From contig CAJUPB010000001.1 in assembly GCA_910588155.1 (NCBI GenBank), forward strand, positions 62,001 through 126,000: 64,000 bases of DNA, in the 5' to 3' direction. Source of the DNA: an uncultured Christensenellaceae bacterium. Its GTDB lineage: Bacteria > Bacillota > Clostridia > Christensenellales > Pumilibacteraceae. The notes beneath the pieces were generated by a model that was given only the letters and a program-made list of their open reading frames with translations, ran no database searches and was not told the DNA's origin. Made by a program: the position numbers and the translations under genes. This document shows positions 17,465-26,208 of the stretch, in pieces (positions within the stretch are counted from its first letter, which is position 1; every line of letters starts with the position of its first letter).

Positions 17465-18379
17465 ATGCTTAAAAAAATTCTACCCGCCAAAATAGTAAAT
17501 ATTATCGAACAAAAACTGAATTATGAAAAGCTGTTTGAATTGCGCTTTCGGTCTCGGCGCAAGATTAGCGTCAATTATGACGGCAAGTTTTACTATTTGA
17601 GCGAAAAAGGATTGTCAAATTCGGTGTTTGACGGTATCGAAGCGGACAAGCAGTTTTTAAACGATATAATTGTCAAAGCCTCCGACTATTCTTTATATAC
17701 GGTAAACAGGAATGTGTGCGACGGATTTATAACCATAAACGGCGGAATTCGAATAGGCATTGCGGGAGAATACGTTTGGGAGAACGGCGAAATCAAAACC
17801 GTAAAAAATTTCGACGGCTTGACAATCAGGATACCGCACGAAGCGAAAGGCTGTGCTGAAAAGCTTTTGAGACCTGTGACCGACGGCGGCATTCACAACA
17901 GCCTCATAATTTCTCCTCCCGGGTGCGGAAAGACAACTATGCTTCGAGATATGTGCCGTTTAATTAGCTCGTTGGGGGCAGGATATAACGTATTGCTGAT
18001 TGACGAAAGGTGTGAAATTGCGGCGTCATCGGGAGGTATTCCGCAACTCGACGTGGGAAACAACGTAGACATTATCAGCAACTGTACCAAGGAAGCCGCT
18101 ATTTTGCGGGGTATCAGAAGTATGAATCCGCGCGTCATAATAACCGACGAGCTTGCAACAAAAGACGACATAGAAGCGGTTTATGCCGCGGTTTGCTGCG
18201 GGGTGAAAGTCATAGCGTCCGTACACGCGGCAGATATATATGATTTGATGAATAAAGTATATTTCGACCGCGCAATCAAACACAGACTGTTTACGCGATA
18301 TGCTCTTTTGAGCGACAAGCCTTCGATAGGAACGTTGAGCGGCATTTATGACGAAAACTTTTCCGAGGTCTACCGATGA
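17465..18379 (+). CDS. spoIIIAA: Stage III sporulation ATPase SpoIIIAA
   Basis: This 304-residue AAA-type ATPase is related to secretion ATPases and powers the mother cell-to-forespore SpoIIIA-SpoIIQ channel. The Walker A loop PPGCGKTT is at residues 151-158 and the Walker B-like VLLIDERCEIA follows, as does the VIITDELATKDD motif. It opens the eight-gene operon. An ATGA overlap couples it to spoIIIAB. A possible sigma-E promoter lies upstream. Confidence 0.96.
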   Translation: MLKKILPAKIVNIIEQKLNYEKLFELRFRSRRKISVNYDGKFYYLSEKGLSNSVFDGIEADKQFLNDIIVKASDYSLYTVNRNVCDGFITINGGIRIGIAGEYVWENGEIKTVKNFDGLTIRIPHEAKGCAEKLLRPVTDGGIHNSLIISPPGCGKTTMLRDMCRLISSLGAGYNVLLIDERCEIAASSGGIPQLDVGNNVDIISNCTKEAAILRGIRSMNPRVIITDELATKDDIEAVYAAVCCGVKVIASVHAADIYDLMNKVYFDRAIKHRLFTRYALLSDKPSIGTLSGIYDENFSEVYR

Positions 18380-18855
18380 AGCTTACCACAAAATTACTGT
18401 TGGTAGCTTTGAGTTGTGCGGCAGGTCTCTTGGTAGGCGCTTTCTTCTCCAACTCACTCAAACGTAAGCGCGACTTTTTTTCCGAATTGCTTTCCTTTAT
18501 AGACTCGGTGACAAACGATATATTGTTCCGGCAAAACGGCATTCGCGCAGTTGCTTCAAGCTTTCAAGGCAATTGCAAAAGCAAATTGAAAAGCGTGCTG
18601 GAAGAATACAGTCGGACACCTGATGTTATTCCGTCATTTTCATTTTTGGCAAAGGGTGAAAGCAGAATTGTTTCCGATTTTTTTTCGGGTCTCGGAAAAG
18701 CAGATTTAAATACCGAAAAGTCGGAGCTTTCGAACGTTCGTTGCAAAGTGGAAGAATTCGATAATTTTTATAAAGAAAAATGCCGTACGCGATGTTCTAT
18801 GTTTTTAAAGTTGGGTCTGCTTGCGGGATTGGCTTTCGGAATTTTGATATTGTAA
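18376..18855 (+). CDS. spoIIIAB: Stage III sporulation protein SpoIIIAB
   Basis: This 159-residue protein is related to GspF/T2SS platform proteins. It has a hydrophobic N-terminal helix followed by the conserved motif SNSLKRKRDFFSELLSFI, and a C-terminal membrane helix (LGLLAGLAFGILIL). It overlaps spoIIIAA by 4 nt. It is needed for engulfment-stage signalling to the forespore. Confidence 0.9.
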   Translation: MKLTTKLLLVALSCAAGLLVGAFFSNSLKRKRDFFSELLSFIDSVTNDILFRQNGIRAVASSFQGNCKSKLKSVLEEYSRTPDVIPSFSFLAKGESRIVSDFFSGLGKADLNTEKSELSNVRCKVEEFDNFYKEKCRTRCSMFLKLGLLAGLAFGILIL

Positions 18856-18871
18856 ATAAGGAGCGCAAATT

Positions 18872-19063
18872 GTGGATATTATTTTCAAAATCGCCGCAAT
18901 CGGTCTTCTGACCGCCATTGTCAACCAACTTCTTAAAAAAGCAGACAAGGACGAGATAGCAACGCTGGTTACGCTTGCCGGGCTTGTCATTGTTCTGCTG
19001 ATGATTGTGGATATGATAGGGCAATTATTCGACGCTTTGAAAACGCTGTTTGCTCTGTATTAG
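18872..19063 (+). CDS. spoIIIAC: Stage III sporulation protein SpoIIIAC
   Basis: This 63-residue protein has two predicted membrane helices, as usual for SpoIIIAC. The sequence begins MDIIFKIAAIGLLTAIVNQ, with a charged turn LKKADKDE between the helices. I use the GTG at 18872, preceded by AAGGAGCG. The TAG stop abuts spoIIIAD. Small size and position make the call firm. Confidence 0.92.
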   Translation: MDIIFKIAAIGLLTAIVNQLLKKADKDEIATLVTLAGLVIVLLMIVDMIGQLFDALKTLFALY

Positions 19064-19447
19064 ATGGAAATTCTGAAAATATGCTTTGTCGGTATCATAA
19101 CGGCATTCTGTGTCGTGATATTGAAAGAGAACAAGAGCGATTTGGCTATTGTCACGGGCATAGCCGGCGGTTGTATCATTTTATTGATGACAATAGATTA
19201 CATCTCCGGCATTTTTTCGGTGTTGGCTTCCTTGATTGAAAAGGCCGGTATAAACAATGATATATTTAAAATTCTTGTGAAAATTATCGGTATAGGTTAT
19301 TTGGTGGATTTTTCTGCCGGAATAATAGAAGACGCCGGAGCAAAATCGGTTTCGGAAAAAGTTATTCTTGCCGGCAAAGTGTTGATAATGGCGATGTCCT
19401 TGCCGATTTTGGTAAAGCTGTTCGAAATAATCGAGAGTATATTATGA
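19064..19447 (+). CDS. spoIIIAD: Stage III sporulation protein SpoIIIAD
   Basis: This 127-residue polytopic protein has about four hydrophobic segments. It is homologous to SpoIIIAC in its first half (EILKICFVGIITAFCVVILK resembles the AC start) and has the conserved GIGYLVDFSAGIIEDAG stretch. It begins immediately after spoIIIAC and overlaps spoIIIAE by 4 nt. It is part of the membrane base of the sporulation channel. Confidence 0.93.
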   Translation: MEILKICFVGIITAFCVVILKENKSDLAIVTGIAGGCIILLMTIDYISGIFSVLASLIEKAGINNDIFKILVKIIGIGYLVDFSAGIIEDAGAKSVSEKVILAGKVLIMAMSLPILVKLFEIIESIL

Positions 19448-20631
19448 GAATCAAAATTTTAGCCATTATAATAATTGCCGTATCCGCAGTTTTTCCCACG
19501 GACTTTTATGAAGCGGATTCACTCGGTATGCGAAGAGGCGGTGACGGCGAATTGACGACGAATATCGAGGAAATAGCCGATAAACTTGATTTGACCGCGC
19601 TGGAAGAGTTTTTGTCAAATTTGACGGAACAGCAAAAATCTTTTTTGGGAGGAGTCAGCGCAAAAGATTTTATCAAAAAAATAATTGCGGGAGACGCAAT
19701 CGATTTAAACTCGATATTCGGATTTATATTGTCTGCTCTCGGTGCAAATGCAAAAACATTTTTGCCCCTTATGCTTGCACTTATCGCAGTCGCCATTGCG
19801 TATAACGTCATAAACTCTATGAAGGGAAAGTTTGCATCCGATTCGGTAGAAAGCATTGTCAGATTTGCCTGTATGGGTATAACGCTTATACTTTTGATTA
19901 CGCAGGTGTATTTCGTTATAAATTCCGCTGTCGGAATGCTGAACTCGCTGAAAGCGCAAACAGAAATTATTTTTCCGATACTTCTGACTTTGATGACGGC
20001 AATAGGTGCGGGCGCGTCGGTAAGCGTATATCGTCCGGCAGTCATCGTGTTTGCTTCGGGTATGATAAATTTAATCACAACGATTGCCATTCCGCTGTTT
20101 TTAATATCGGTTGTGTTTACCGCGGTCGGCAGTTTGTCAAGCGGTGTAAAGCTGAAAGAAATGTCGTCATTTTTTTCGACTGTTTCCAAATGGGTATTGA
20201 ATACGTCGTTTTTTTTGTTTATGGCATTTCTTTCGATTCAGGGAATTACCGCATCGGTTTACGACGGCATTTCGATTAGAACAACAAAATTTGCTTTAAG
20301 CAAGTACGTTCCCGTCATAGGCGGATATTTGTCGGAAGGATTTAATTTGATTATGGCCGGAAGTGTATTGATTAAAAACTCTTTGGGGCTTACGGCTATT
20401 CTGATTTTGCTTTTTACCGTGTTGCCGTATGTGATACAAATCGTATTATTGTCTCTGACATTGCGTTTGACCGCCGCCATTACGGAACCGCTCGGAAGCT
20501 CTGAAATTTCCGGAGTGGTAGGAGGCTTCGGGAAAAATATCAATCTCTTGGTAGCTATGATTCTCGGAGTCGGCTTTTTGTATTTCGTATTTATTTTATT
20601 GATTATAGCTACGGGGAATTTAAGCTTATGA
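19444..20631 (+). CDS. spoIIIAE: Stage III sporulation protein SpoIIIAE
   Basis: This 395-residue protein has an N-terminal signal-like helix (1-16), a soluble region (about 20-95), and a run of six to eight hydrophobic helices. It is the largest membrane subunit of the SpoIIIA complex and resembles an export-channel component. Typical segments include FPILLTLMTAIGA and the late EPLGSSEISGVVGGFGKN. ATGA overlaps link it to spoIIIAD and spoIIIAF. Confidence 0.94.
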   Translation: MRIKILAIIIIAVSAVFPTDFYEADSLGMRRGGDGELTTNIEEIADKLDLTALEEFLSNLTEQQKSFLGGVSAKDFIKKIIAGDAIDLNSIFGFILSALGANAKTFLPLMLALIAVAIAYNVINSMKGKFASDSVESIVRFACMGITLILLITQVYFVINSAVGMLNSLKAQTEIIFPILLTLMTAIGAGASVSVYRPAVIVFASGMINLITTIAIPLFLISVVFTAVGSLSSGVKLKEMSSFFSTVSKWVLNTSFFLFMAFLSIQGITASVYDGISIRTTKFALSKYVPVIGGYLSEGFNLIMAGSVLIKNSLGLTAILILLFTVLPYVIQIVLLSLTLRLTAAITEPLGSSEISGVVGGFGKNINLLVAMILGVGFLYFVFILLIIATGNLSL

Positions 20632-21116
20632 AATTTGTATCCGCTTGGGTGATGAGCATACTCGGCATAGTTATAATCGGCACAATTGTGGATTTGCTGC
20701 TGTCCAAAAGCCGATTAAAAAATTTCATTCGTTCTATATTTGCGACTGTTTGCATACTTGTTATAATTACGCCGCTTCCGAGTATTGTTAAAAACGGTTT
20801 CGATATGGATTTTTCAGACTTGGTCGGAGACATTCAAATCGACGATGACTTCGTGGGTTTTTCCGAACGTCAAAAGGTTATTGCTCTCGAAAAAGCCATA
20901 GAATCGGCTTTTGACGAGGAGGGCATAAGCAAGCTTTCCGTCAAAGCCGACGTAGAGTTCGAAAGCGGCAATTTCACCGTAAAACGAATTACGGTAGATT
21001 TGACCGATTCAGTCATTAACGAGAATTTGGCGAATATAAATAAGTATGAGTTTATAAAGGAAAGAGTGAAGAAATTTACGGGCAATCCAGAGGTTGAGAT
21101 AATTATAAATGGATAA
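20628..21116 (+). CDS. spoIIIAF: Stage III sporulation protein SpoIIIAF
   Basis: This 162-residue protein has two N-terminal membrane helices (about 1-25 and 31-50) and a soluble C-terminal domain of about 100 residues with the ring-building-motif pattern (VEFESGNFTVKRITVDL). It overlaps spoIIIAE by 4 nt and spoIIIAG by 8 nt. Identification rests on topology and gene order as much as on sequence. Confidence 0.9.
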   Translation: MKFVSAWVMSILGIVIIGTIVDLLLSKSRLKNFIRSIFATVCILVIITPLPSIVKNGFDMDFSDLVGDIQIDDDFVGFSERQKVIALEKAIESAFDEEGISKLSVKADVEFESGNFTVKRITVDLTDSVINENLANINKYEFIKERVKKFTGNPEVEIIING

Positions 21117-21603
21117 AAATGAAAGTAAACTCAAACGCTTATTCAATAAGATAAAGTCCATTAAACATATAGAAATAATTATAGCGGTTATAGCCGTTAT
21201 AATTATGGTAATCATTTATTTTTCCTCGTTTTCCGCAGCATCAGACAAAGACAAAACCGCAAAAGTTCAAACCGACGATTACTGTATGCAAATGAAGCAG
21301 GAAATTACAAAAGCGGTAGCCGATTTGTGCGGCTCTACACCGACAGTTGTTATAAATTGGGACGGAGGAATTTCGTATGTAACAAGTGCGTCCTCAAACG
21401 GTTCTGTATCGTCTTCTCAAATAACAACTCCGCCAAGCACGTCATCACCCGTCATAAAGGAGATTTATCCAAAAGCGTTGGGTGTGGTAGTAATCTGTCA
21501 AGGAGGGGATAACGTCAAAACAAAGTTAGACATAATTTCGGCAATCTCGGTATTGTTGGATATATCACCAGAGAAAATCAATGTTTTCCCGGCAAAAAAA
21601 TAA
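21109..21603 (+). CDS. spoIIIAG: Stage III sporulation protein SpoIIIAG
   Basis: This 164-residue protein has one N-terminal membrane helix (about 20-43, Ile-rich), a Ser/Thr-rich linker and the terminal segment YPKALGVVVICQGGDNVKTK, which is highly conserved in SpoIIIAG. The family forms large rings in the space between mother cell and forespore membranes. Start overlaps the spoIIIAF stop. Confidence 0.94.
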   Translation: MDKNESKLKRLFNKIKSIKHIEIIIAVIAVIIMVIIYFSSFSAASDKDKTAKVQTDDYCMQMKQEITKAVADLCGSTPTVVINWDGGISYVTSASSNGSVSSSQITTPPSTSSPVIKEIYPKALGVVVICQGGDNVKTKLDIISAISVLLDISPEKINVFPAKK

Positions 21604-21624
21604 ATCAAAATCAGGAGGCTATAT

Positions 21625-22104
21625 ATGATTAGCAAAAAAAAGAAAATAATAGTTTTGGTCGGTATGATTGCCCTTCTCGTCGTGGCAGGAGGTCTCAATA
21701 TCTTCCTTAATCTTTACAACAAAGGCGGCGACAGTCCCGTGAGCGGAAATACCTACGGAAACTTTTTCGAAACCTACCGCGTAGACAGACAAACTACGCG
21801 AGACCAAACTATACTTTATCTCGACGCAATTATAGGCAACGAAGCATCCAGCGCGGAAGCAATTGCAAATGCGGAAGCCAGCAAGCTCGAACTTACGAAA
21901 AATATGGAAGTCGAACTCGTTTTGGAAGGACTTATCAAATCTCTCGGTTTCGAGGACGCCGTCGTGACCAATTCCACGGAGAACGTCAATATAATAGTCA
22001 AAGCAAAGGAGTTGACGTCCGAGCAGGCCGCAAAAATTCTCGATGTGGTATTGACGGAGACGGAAAAAGAAGCGACGAGCGTAAGAATTATTCCCGTCGA
22101 GTAG
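21625..22104 (+). CDS. spoIIIAH: Stage III sporulation protein SpoIIIAH
   Basis: This 159-residue protein has an N-terminal membrane helix (about 6-27) and a C-terminal YscJ/FliF-like ring domain (about 85-159; GFEDAVVTNSTENVNIIVK). In B. subtilis SpoIIIAH binds forespore SpoIIQ and joins the two membranes. AGGAGGCT precedes the ATG. It closes the operon; the following gene has its own promoter. Confidence 0.93.
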   Translation: MISKKKKIIVLVGMIALLVVAGGLNIFLNLYNKGGDSPVSGNTYGNFFETYRVDRQTTRDQTILYLDAIIGNEASSAEAIANAEASKLELTKNMEVELVLEGLIKSLGFEDAVVTNSTENVNIIVKAKELTSEQAAKILDVVLTETEKEATSVRIIPVE

Positions 22105-22114
22105 GAAAAAACGA

Positions 22115-22143
22115 TTGTACTTTTTGAAAAAATATGGTATAAT
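22115..22143 (+). promoter_or_regulatory. Sigma-A type promoter for the Asp23-nusB operon
   Basis: TTGTAC (22115-22120), 17 bases, TATAAT (22138-22143), with TGG before the -10 box. A leader of about 78 nt separates it from the first start codon; I see no riboswitch or T-box signature in that leader. Confidence 0.75.
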
Positions 22144-22228
22144 AGTTGTAAGCGACGAGGTAAAATATTTGCCCGCACTGTAACTCATACCGTTTATCGA
22201 CGAAAGAGAGTGGTGGAGACTTCCGAAA

Positions 22229-22552
22229 ATGCCTTTTAAGTCAAGATTCAATTCCGATTCTACCGGCGACGTCACATATGGTCATAACGTAGTTACGTCC
22301 ATAGTGAGTCTTGCTGCGCAAGAAATCAAGGGGGTTGTCGGTTTACAAGGCAAAGGGATTCGAACCGAAACCATCGGAAGCACAATAAACGTCGACGTGT
22401 TTATCAACGTGTCGTTCGGTGTCAAATGTTCCGATGTTGCTTTCAGAGTACAGGAAAATATAAAGAGAAGTGTCGAAACGATGACGTCGTTTAAAGTAGG
22501 CGTGGTGAACGTCAACATTATGGGCGTTGCGTTTGACGAAAAAGGTGATTGA
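22229..22552 (+). CDS. Asp23/Gls24-family protein (YqhY-like)
   Basis: This 107-residue Asp23-family protein has GHNVVTSIVSLAAQEIKGVVG and VNVNIMGVAF at its ends, both typical. In B. subtilis YqhY sits between accBC and nusB and is linked to malonyl-CoA/lipid homeostasis; here it also precedes nusB but no acc genes are present. The ATG is preceded by GGTGGAGACTT. A second family member lies at 31533. Confidence 0.9.
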   Translation: MPFKSRFNSDSTGDVTYGHNVVTSIVSLAAQEIKGVVGLQGKGIRTETIGSTINVDVFINVSFGVKCSDVAFRVQENIKRSVETMTSFKVGVVNVNIMGVAFDEKGD

Positions 22553-22558
22553 AACACC

Positions 22559-22587
22559 AAAGGCTCTCGGTTTAAACGAGGGTCTTT
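22559..22587 (+). other. Hairpin between the Asp23 gene and nusB
   Basis: AAAGGCTCTCG pairs with CGAGGGTCTTT (11 bp, two G-U) around GTTTAAA. No T-run follows, so it is at most a weak terminator or an mRNA-stability element. Confidence 0.5.
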
Positions 22588-22607
22588 GACGTTTGTTTGA
22601 GGACTTT

Positions 22608-23036
22608 ATGAGCAGGAAGACGGCAAGAGAGCAAGTTTATAAACTGATATACGAACGATGTGTAAACGGTGAAGCCGACAATTTCAGTTTGGAATTGTGT
22701 TTGCAAGACATATCGTCGGAAGATGAGATTTTTATTCGCAAACTTTATGAAGGCGTGAACGAGAAATACGAGTTTCTCAAAACCGTAATAGAAAAATATG
22801 CAAAGGGATTTGCCTTCGAACGTATTTTTAAATTGGATTGCGCTCTCATTATGGTTGCGTCTTATGAAATTTTGTTTTTGGACGATATTCCGGTCGGAGT
22901 ATCCGTTAACGAAGCCGTAGAGTTTGCAAAGCAGTATTCCACCGAGAAGAGCCGCTCTTTCGTTAACGGCATTTTGGCGTCGGTCGTGGCAAACAAAGAG
23001 GAATTGACGGAGGAAGCGTTAAATGAACAAGGGTAA
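22608..23036 (+). CDS. nusB: Transcription antitermination factor NusB
   Basis: This 142-residue helical protein binds boxA RNA with S10 and promotes rRNA antitermination. Conserved segments are SRKTAREQVYKLIY, ILFLDDIPVGVSVNEAVEFAK and KSRSFVNGILASV. I start at ATG 22608, which has TGAGGA 6-9 nt upstream; an in-frame TTG at 22593 has no such site. The end overlaps folD by 14 nt. Confidence 0.96.
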   Translation: MSRKTAREQVYKLIYERCVNGEADNFSLELCLQDISSEDEIFIRKLYEGVNEKYEFLKTVIEKYAKGFAFERIFKLDCALIMVASYEILFLDDIPVGVSVNEAVEFAKQYSTEKSRSFVNGILASVVANKEELTEEALNEQG

Positions 23037-23877
23037 TATAATCGACGGAAAAAAGCTTTCGCAAGAAACCCGTATTCGTTTAAAAGAGCAAGCGGAGAAA
23101 TTCGAAGCGGAATGCGGACGTAAAATAGGTCTTGCCGTCGTATTGGTCGGCGAGAATCCTGCGAGCAAAATATATGTTTCAAACAAAATTAAGGCTTGCG
23201 AAGAAGTCGGTCTCAAATCATTTGCTTATTATTTGCCCGAAACCGCGAGCAAACAAGATATTCTTAATCTCGTGGAAGCCTTGAACGACGACAATTCCGT
23301 AGACGGCATTCTCGTTCAGTTGCCGCTTCCGAACAAAGCCGACGAGAAAGAGATTCTCGCAAGAGTTTCTCCGAAAAAAGATGTTGACGGTTTTCACGCA
23401 GTCAATGCCGGCAATCTTTTGCTGGGAAACGATAGTTTGTCCGCTTGTACGCCGTCGGGCATCATAGAGCTTATTAAGAGTACAGGATGTGAAATCGCGG
23501 GCAAACACGCCGTTGTGTTGGGGCGAAGTAATATCGTGGGCAAACCTGCGGCTATGTTGTTATTGCAAAACGACGCGACTGTCACTATATGCCATTCGAA
23601 GACAAAAAATCCGGCGCAGATTACGTCGCAGGCGGACATTTTGGTGGTGGCGATAGGGCGAAAAGAATTTGTCAAAAGCGATATGGTCAAAGAGGGTGCC
23701 ATTGTCATAGACGTGGGAATGAACCGTGATAACGACAAACTGTACGGCGACGTTGCGTTCGAAGAGGTCGCAAAAAAAGCTTCGTATATAACGCCGGTCC
23801 CCGGCGGTGTGGGTCCTATGACGATTACTATGCTTATGAGTAACACCATAAAGGCGGCAATGAGTGGGAAGCGTTAG
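23023..23877 (+). CDS. folD: Methylenetetrahydrofolate dehydrogenase/cyclohydrolase FolD
   Basis: This 284-residue bifunctional enzyme interconverts methylene-, methenyl- and 10-formyl-THF with NADP. The catalytic Lys lies in ASKIYVSNKIKACEE, and QLPLP, DVDGFHAVNAG, VVLGRSNIVGKP and the C-terminal PVPGGVGPMTITML motifs are intact. It overlaps both nusB (14 nt) and xseA (14 nt). Confidence 0.97.
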   Translation: MNKGNIIDGKKLSQETRIRLKEQAEKFEAECGRKIGLAVVLVGENPASKIYVSNKIKACEEVGLKSFAYYLPETASKQDILNLVEALNDDNSVDGILVQLPLPNKADEKEILARVSPKKDVDGFHAVNAGNLLLGNDSLSACTPSGIIELIKSTGCEIAGKHAVVLGRSNIVGKPAAMLLLQNDATVTICHSKTKNPAQITSQADILVVAIGRKEFVKSDMVKEGAIVIDVGMNRDNDKLYGDVAFEEVAKKASYITPVPGGVGPMTITMLMSNTIKAAMSGKR

Positions 23878-25111
23878 GGAACTGTCGGTATCGCAACTGA
23901 ACAGTTACATCAAATCGGTTTTCGACGACGAATTAATTTTGCACAATATCAGCGTTTACGGCGAAATCGGTCAGATTTCCGTGCGTGACGGAGTATCATA
24001 TTTCAGCCTTACGGAATCGAACTGTAATATCAATTGCGTTATATTTTCCACTTTGGAAAAGTTGGAAATAGGAACGAAAGTTCTTGCAAATGGGAGAGTA
24101 ACGTTTTATTCCAAGAGTGGGCGCATAAATTTTACTGTCAGTTTTGTAAAACCAATCGGACGCGGCGAACAGTACAACGAGTTTATGCTTTTAAAGGAAC
24201 GTTTGCTGAAAGAAGGGCTGTTTGAGAACAGACCGAAACCGCCTGTTTATATTTCGGAAATAGGTGTTATAACAAGCGAATCCGGCGCTGTCATTCACGA
24301 TATAATGAGCGTGATACGCAACAAAAAAGTCAATGTGCGCGTAAAAATGTATCCGTCTGCCGTTCAGGGCGACAATGCGGAAAGCTCTGTTATCGACGCT
24401 CTGAAAAAAGTTAATGCAGACAATCCCGATGCGGTTATTATCGCAAGAGGCGGTGGTTCGAATTACGATTTGGACGTGTTCAATTCCGAAAAACTCGCAA
24501 GAGCGGTTGCCGAAAGCAATGTGCCTGTTATAAGTGCGGTGGGTCACGAAACAGATTATACTCTCTGCGACTTTTGCGCAGGACTGCGGTGTGGGACTCC
24601 GAGCATAGCGGCGGAAGCGATTGCCGACATAAATTTGAGCTTTCTCGCAAGATTTTACACTGCATTGCAGAAAATAAGTCTTGAAGTCGACCGCTTGTAT
24701 TCCTGTCGTGTTTCGGAGATTTACAGAGCCGCAACTTCCGTAATACACTCTATGGATAAAAAAATCGATGTCGATTTTCAAAAAATCTATTCTACAATTC
24801 GGCGTTTGTTTATATCTGTTCAAACTTTGCGAGAGCGCGACGAAAAAAAACTGTTTTCTCTGTCAGCCGCATTAAACGGAGATATAGAGAATGTTTTTCG
24901 TGAGATATCGGCAAGATTTAAAACAGCAACGGCACTTTTGGAAGCCGCAAGTCCTCTGAAAATCATTTCGAAAGGCTTTGCGAAAGTATCCGTAGGCGGA
25001 CGGGACGTTTTGTCTGTCGATGATTTAAAATCCAATGACCGAGCCGACCTGATTTTCGGTGACGGAAGAGCGGAAGCAATTGTTACAAGCGTTAAAAAAT
25101 ATACGAGGTAA
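23864..25111 (+). CDS. xseA: Exodeoxyribonuclease VII large subunit
   Basis: This 415-residue nuclease subunit has an N-terminal OB fold (about 1-100, with ISVYGEIGQISVRDGVSYFSL), the catalytic core (ARGGGSNYDLDVFN, PVISAVGHETDYTLCDF, PSIAAEA) and a long C-terminal coiled coil. With XseB it degrades single-stranded DNA. The start is GTG inside the end of folD. xseB follows after 6 nt. Confidence 0.96.
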   Translation: MGSVRELSVSQLNSYIKSVFDDELILHNISVYGEIGQISVRDGVSYFSLTESNCNINCVIFSTLEKLEIGTKVLANGRVTFYSKSGRINFTVSFVKPIGRGEQYNEFMLLKERLLKEGLFENRPKPPVYISEIGVITSESGAVIHDIMSVIRNKKVNVRVKMYPSAVQGDNAESSVIDALKKVNADNPDAVIIARGGGSNYDLDVFNSEKLARAVAESNVPVISAVGHETDYTLCDFCAGLRCGTPSIAAEAIADINLSFLARFYTALQKISLEVDRLYSCRVSEIYRAATSVIHSMDKKIDVDFQKIYSTIRRLFISVQTLRERDEKKLFSLSAALNGDIENVFREISARFKTATALLEAASPLKIISKGFAKVSVGGRDVLSVDDLKSNDRADLIFGDGRAEAIVTSVKKYTR

Positions 25112-25117
25112 GCGATT

Positions 25118-25330
25118 ATGGCACTGGAACAAAACCTGAAAGAATTGGAAGATATAGCTGAAAAGTTGGAATGCGGCGGCGTCAGTCTCGACGAAGGAAT
25201 AAAACTTTACGAAAAAGGTATCGAGCTTACAAAAAAGTGTCTTGCCGATTTAAATGCAAGCAAAGACAAAATTTCGGCAATCAAAGAAGAAATGGCAAAA
25301 TTAACGGACAAAACTCGCCAAGAGGGGTGA
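25118..25330 (+). CDS. xseB: Exodeoxyribonuclease VII small subunit
   Basis: This 70-residue helical hairpin subunit binds the XseA coiled coil. The family core is LKELEDIAEKLECGGVSLDE followed by GIKLYEKGIELTKKC. Its place between xseA and the prenyl synthase gene is the standard arrangement in bacteria. Confidence 0.96.
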   Translation: MALEQNLKELEDIAEKLECGGVSLDEGIKLYEKGIELTKKCLADLNASKDKISAIKEEMAKLTDKTRQEG

Positions 25331-25334
25331 TAAA

Positions 25335-26201
25335 GTGACTTTTGAAAAAGAATACTATGAAAAGAAAGAGCGTTTCGAAAACTATTTGAATTCGCTTGTC
25401 GGCGGATTTCGGGATATACCCGAACCGCTGTATTCGGCCATAACGTATTCTTTGGTCGGAAACGGCGGCAAGAGACTCCGTCCCATTTTGTTTTTAGCCG
25501 CAGCGCAGTTATTCGGCGCGAAAGAAACGGAAAGTCTTTTGAAAACGGCTTGCGCGATAGAGTGTTTACATACCTATTCGCTGATTCACGACGATTTGCC
25601 GTGTATGGACAATTCCGATACTCGTAGAGGAAAGCCGTCCAATCACAAGGTTTACGGCGAAGACGTTGCCGTTTTGGCGGGCGATGCTCTGTTGAATATG
25701 GCATACGAATTGCTTTTGGATGCCGTAACTTTATGTGAAAATACGTCAAAACACAACTACATTCGAGCCGCAAAACTTATATCAGAATTGGCAGGTTCGA
25801 GAGGACTGATAGCGGGACAAGTTGTGGATACTGCCGTCGATACCGAAAAGCACGTTTCGGCGAGACTTAATTATATTTATCAGCACAAAACCGCCGATTT
25901 GATTACGGCGTCTTTATTGTCGGGTGCCGTTGTAGGCGGTGCAAGCGAAGCGGACATCGGGAAAATTCGTGAAGCAGGCGACAATATTGGTTATGTTTTT
26001 CAAATAATGGACGATTTGATAGATTTCGAAAGCGGCGAAGATGAAGGTAAAAACACGTTTGTACACATTTACGGAGTCAAAGAAGCAAAGCGGGCGGTAA
26101 GCGACAGAACGGCTATGGCTATGACACAACTCTCGGCATTAAACGGAGATACATCGTTTTTACGTCTGCTTGTGAAAAATTTATCTATAAGAAAAAATTA
26201 A
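25335..26201 (+). CDS. ispA: Polyprenyl (farnesyl/geranyl) diphosphate synthase
   Basis: This 288-residue trans-prenyltransferase has the first Asp-rich motif DDLPCMDNSDTRRGKP (with the two extra residues of bacterial FPP synthases) and the second, DDLID. It elongates DMAPP with IPP; the chain length is likely C15, giving the substrate for UppS at the start of the window. The start is GTG with AGAGGGGTG upstream. It is followed 7 nt later by dxs, a very common pairing. Confidence 0.93.
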   Translation: MTFEKEYYEKKERFENYLNSLVGGFRDIPEPLYSAITYSLVGNGGKRLRPILFLAAAQLFGAKETESLLKTACAIECLHTYSLIHDDLPCMDNSDTRRGKPSNHKVYGEDVAVLAGDALLNMAYELLLDAVTLCENTSKHNYIRAAKLISELAGSRGLIAGQVVDTAVDTEKHVSARLNYIYQHKTADLITASLLSGAVVGGASEADIGKIREAGDNIGYVFQIMDDLIDFESGEDEGKNTFVHIYGVKEAKRAVSDRTAMAMTQLSALNGDTSFLRLLVKNLSIRKN

Positions 26202-26208
26202 AAGCGCG

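Noticed and set aside
22144..22228. Possible riboswitch before the Asp23 gene
   Set aside because: I could not match it to any class I know, and no long stable stem was found, so it is reported only as an unexplained leader.
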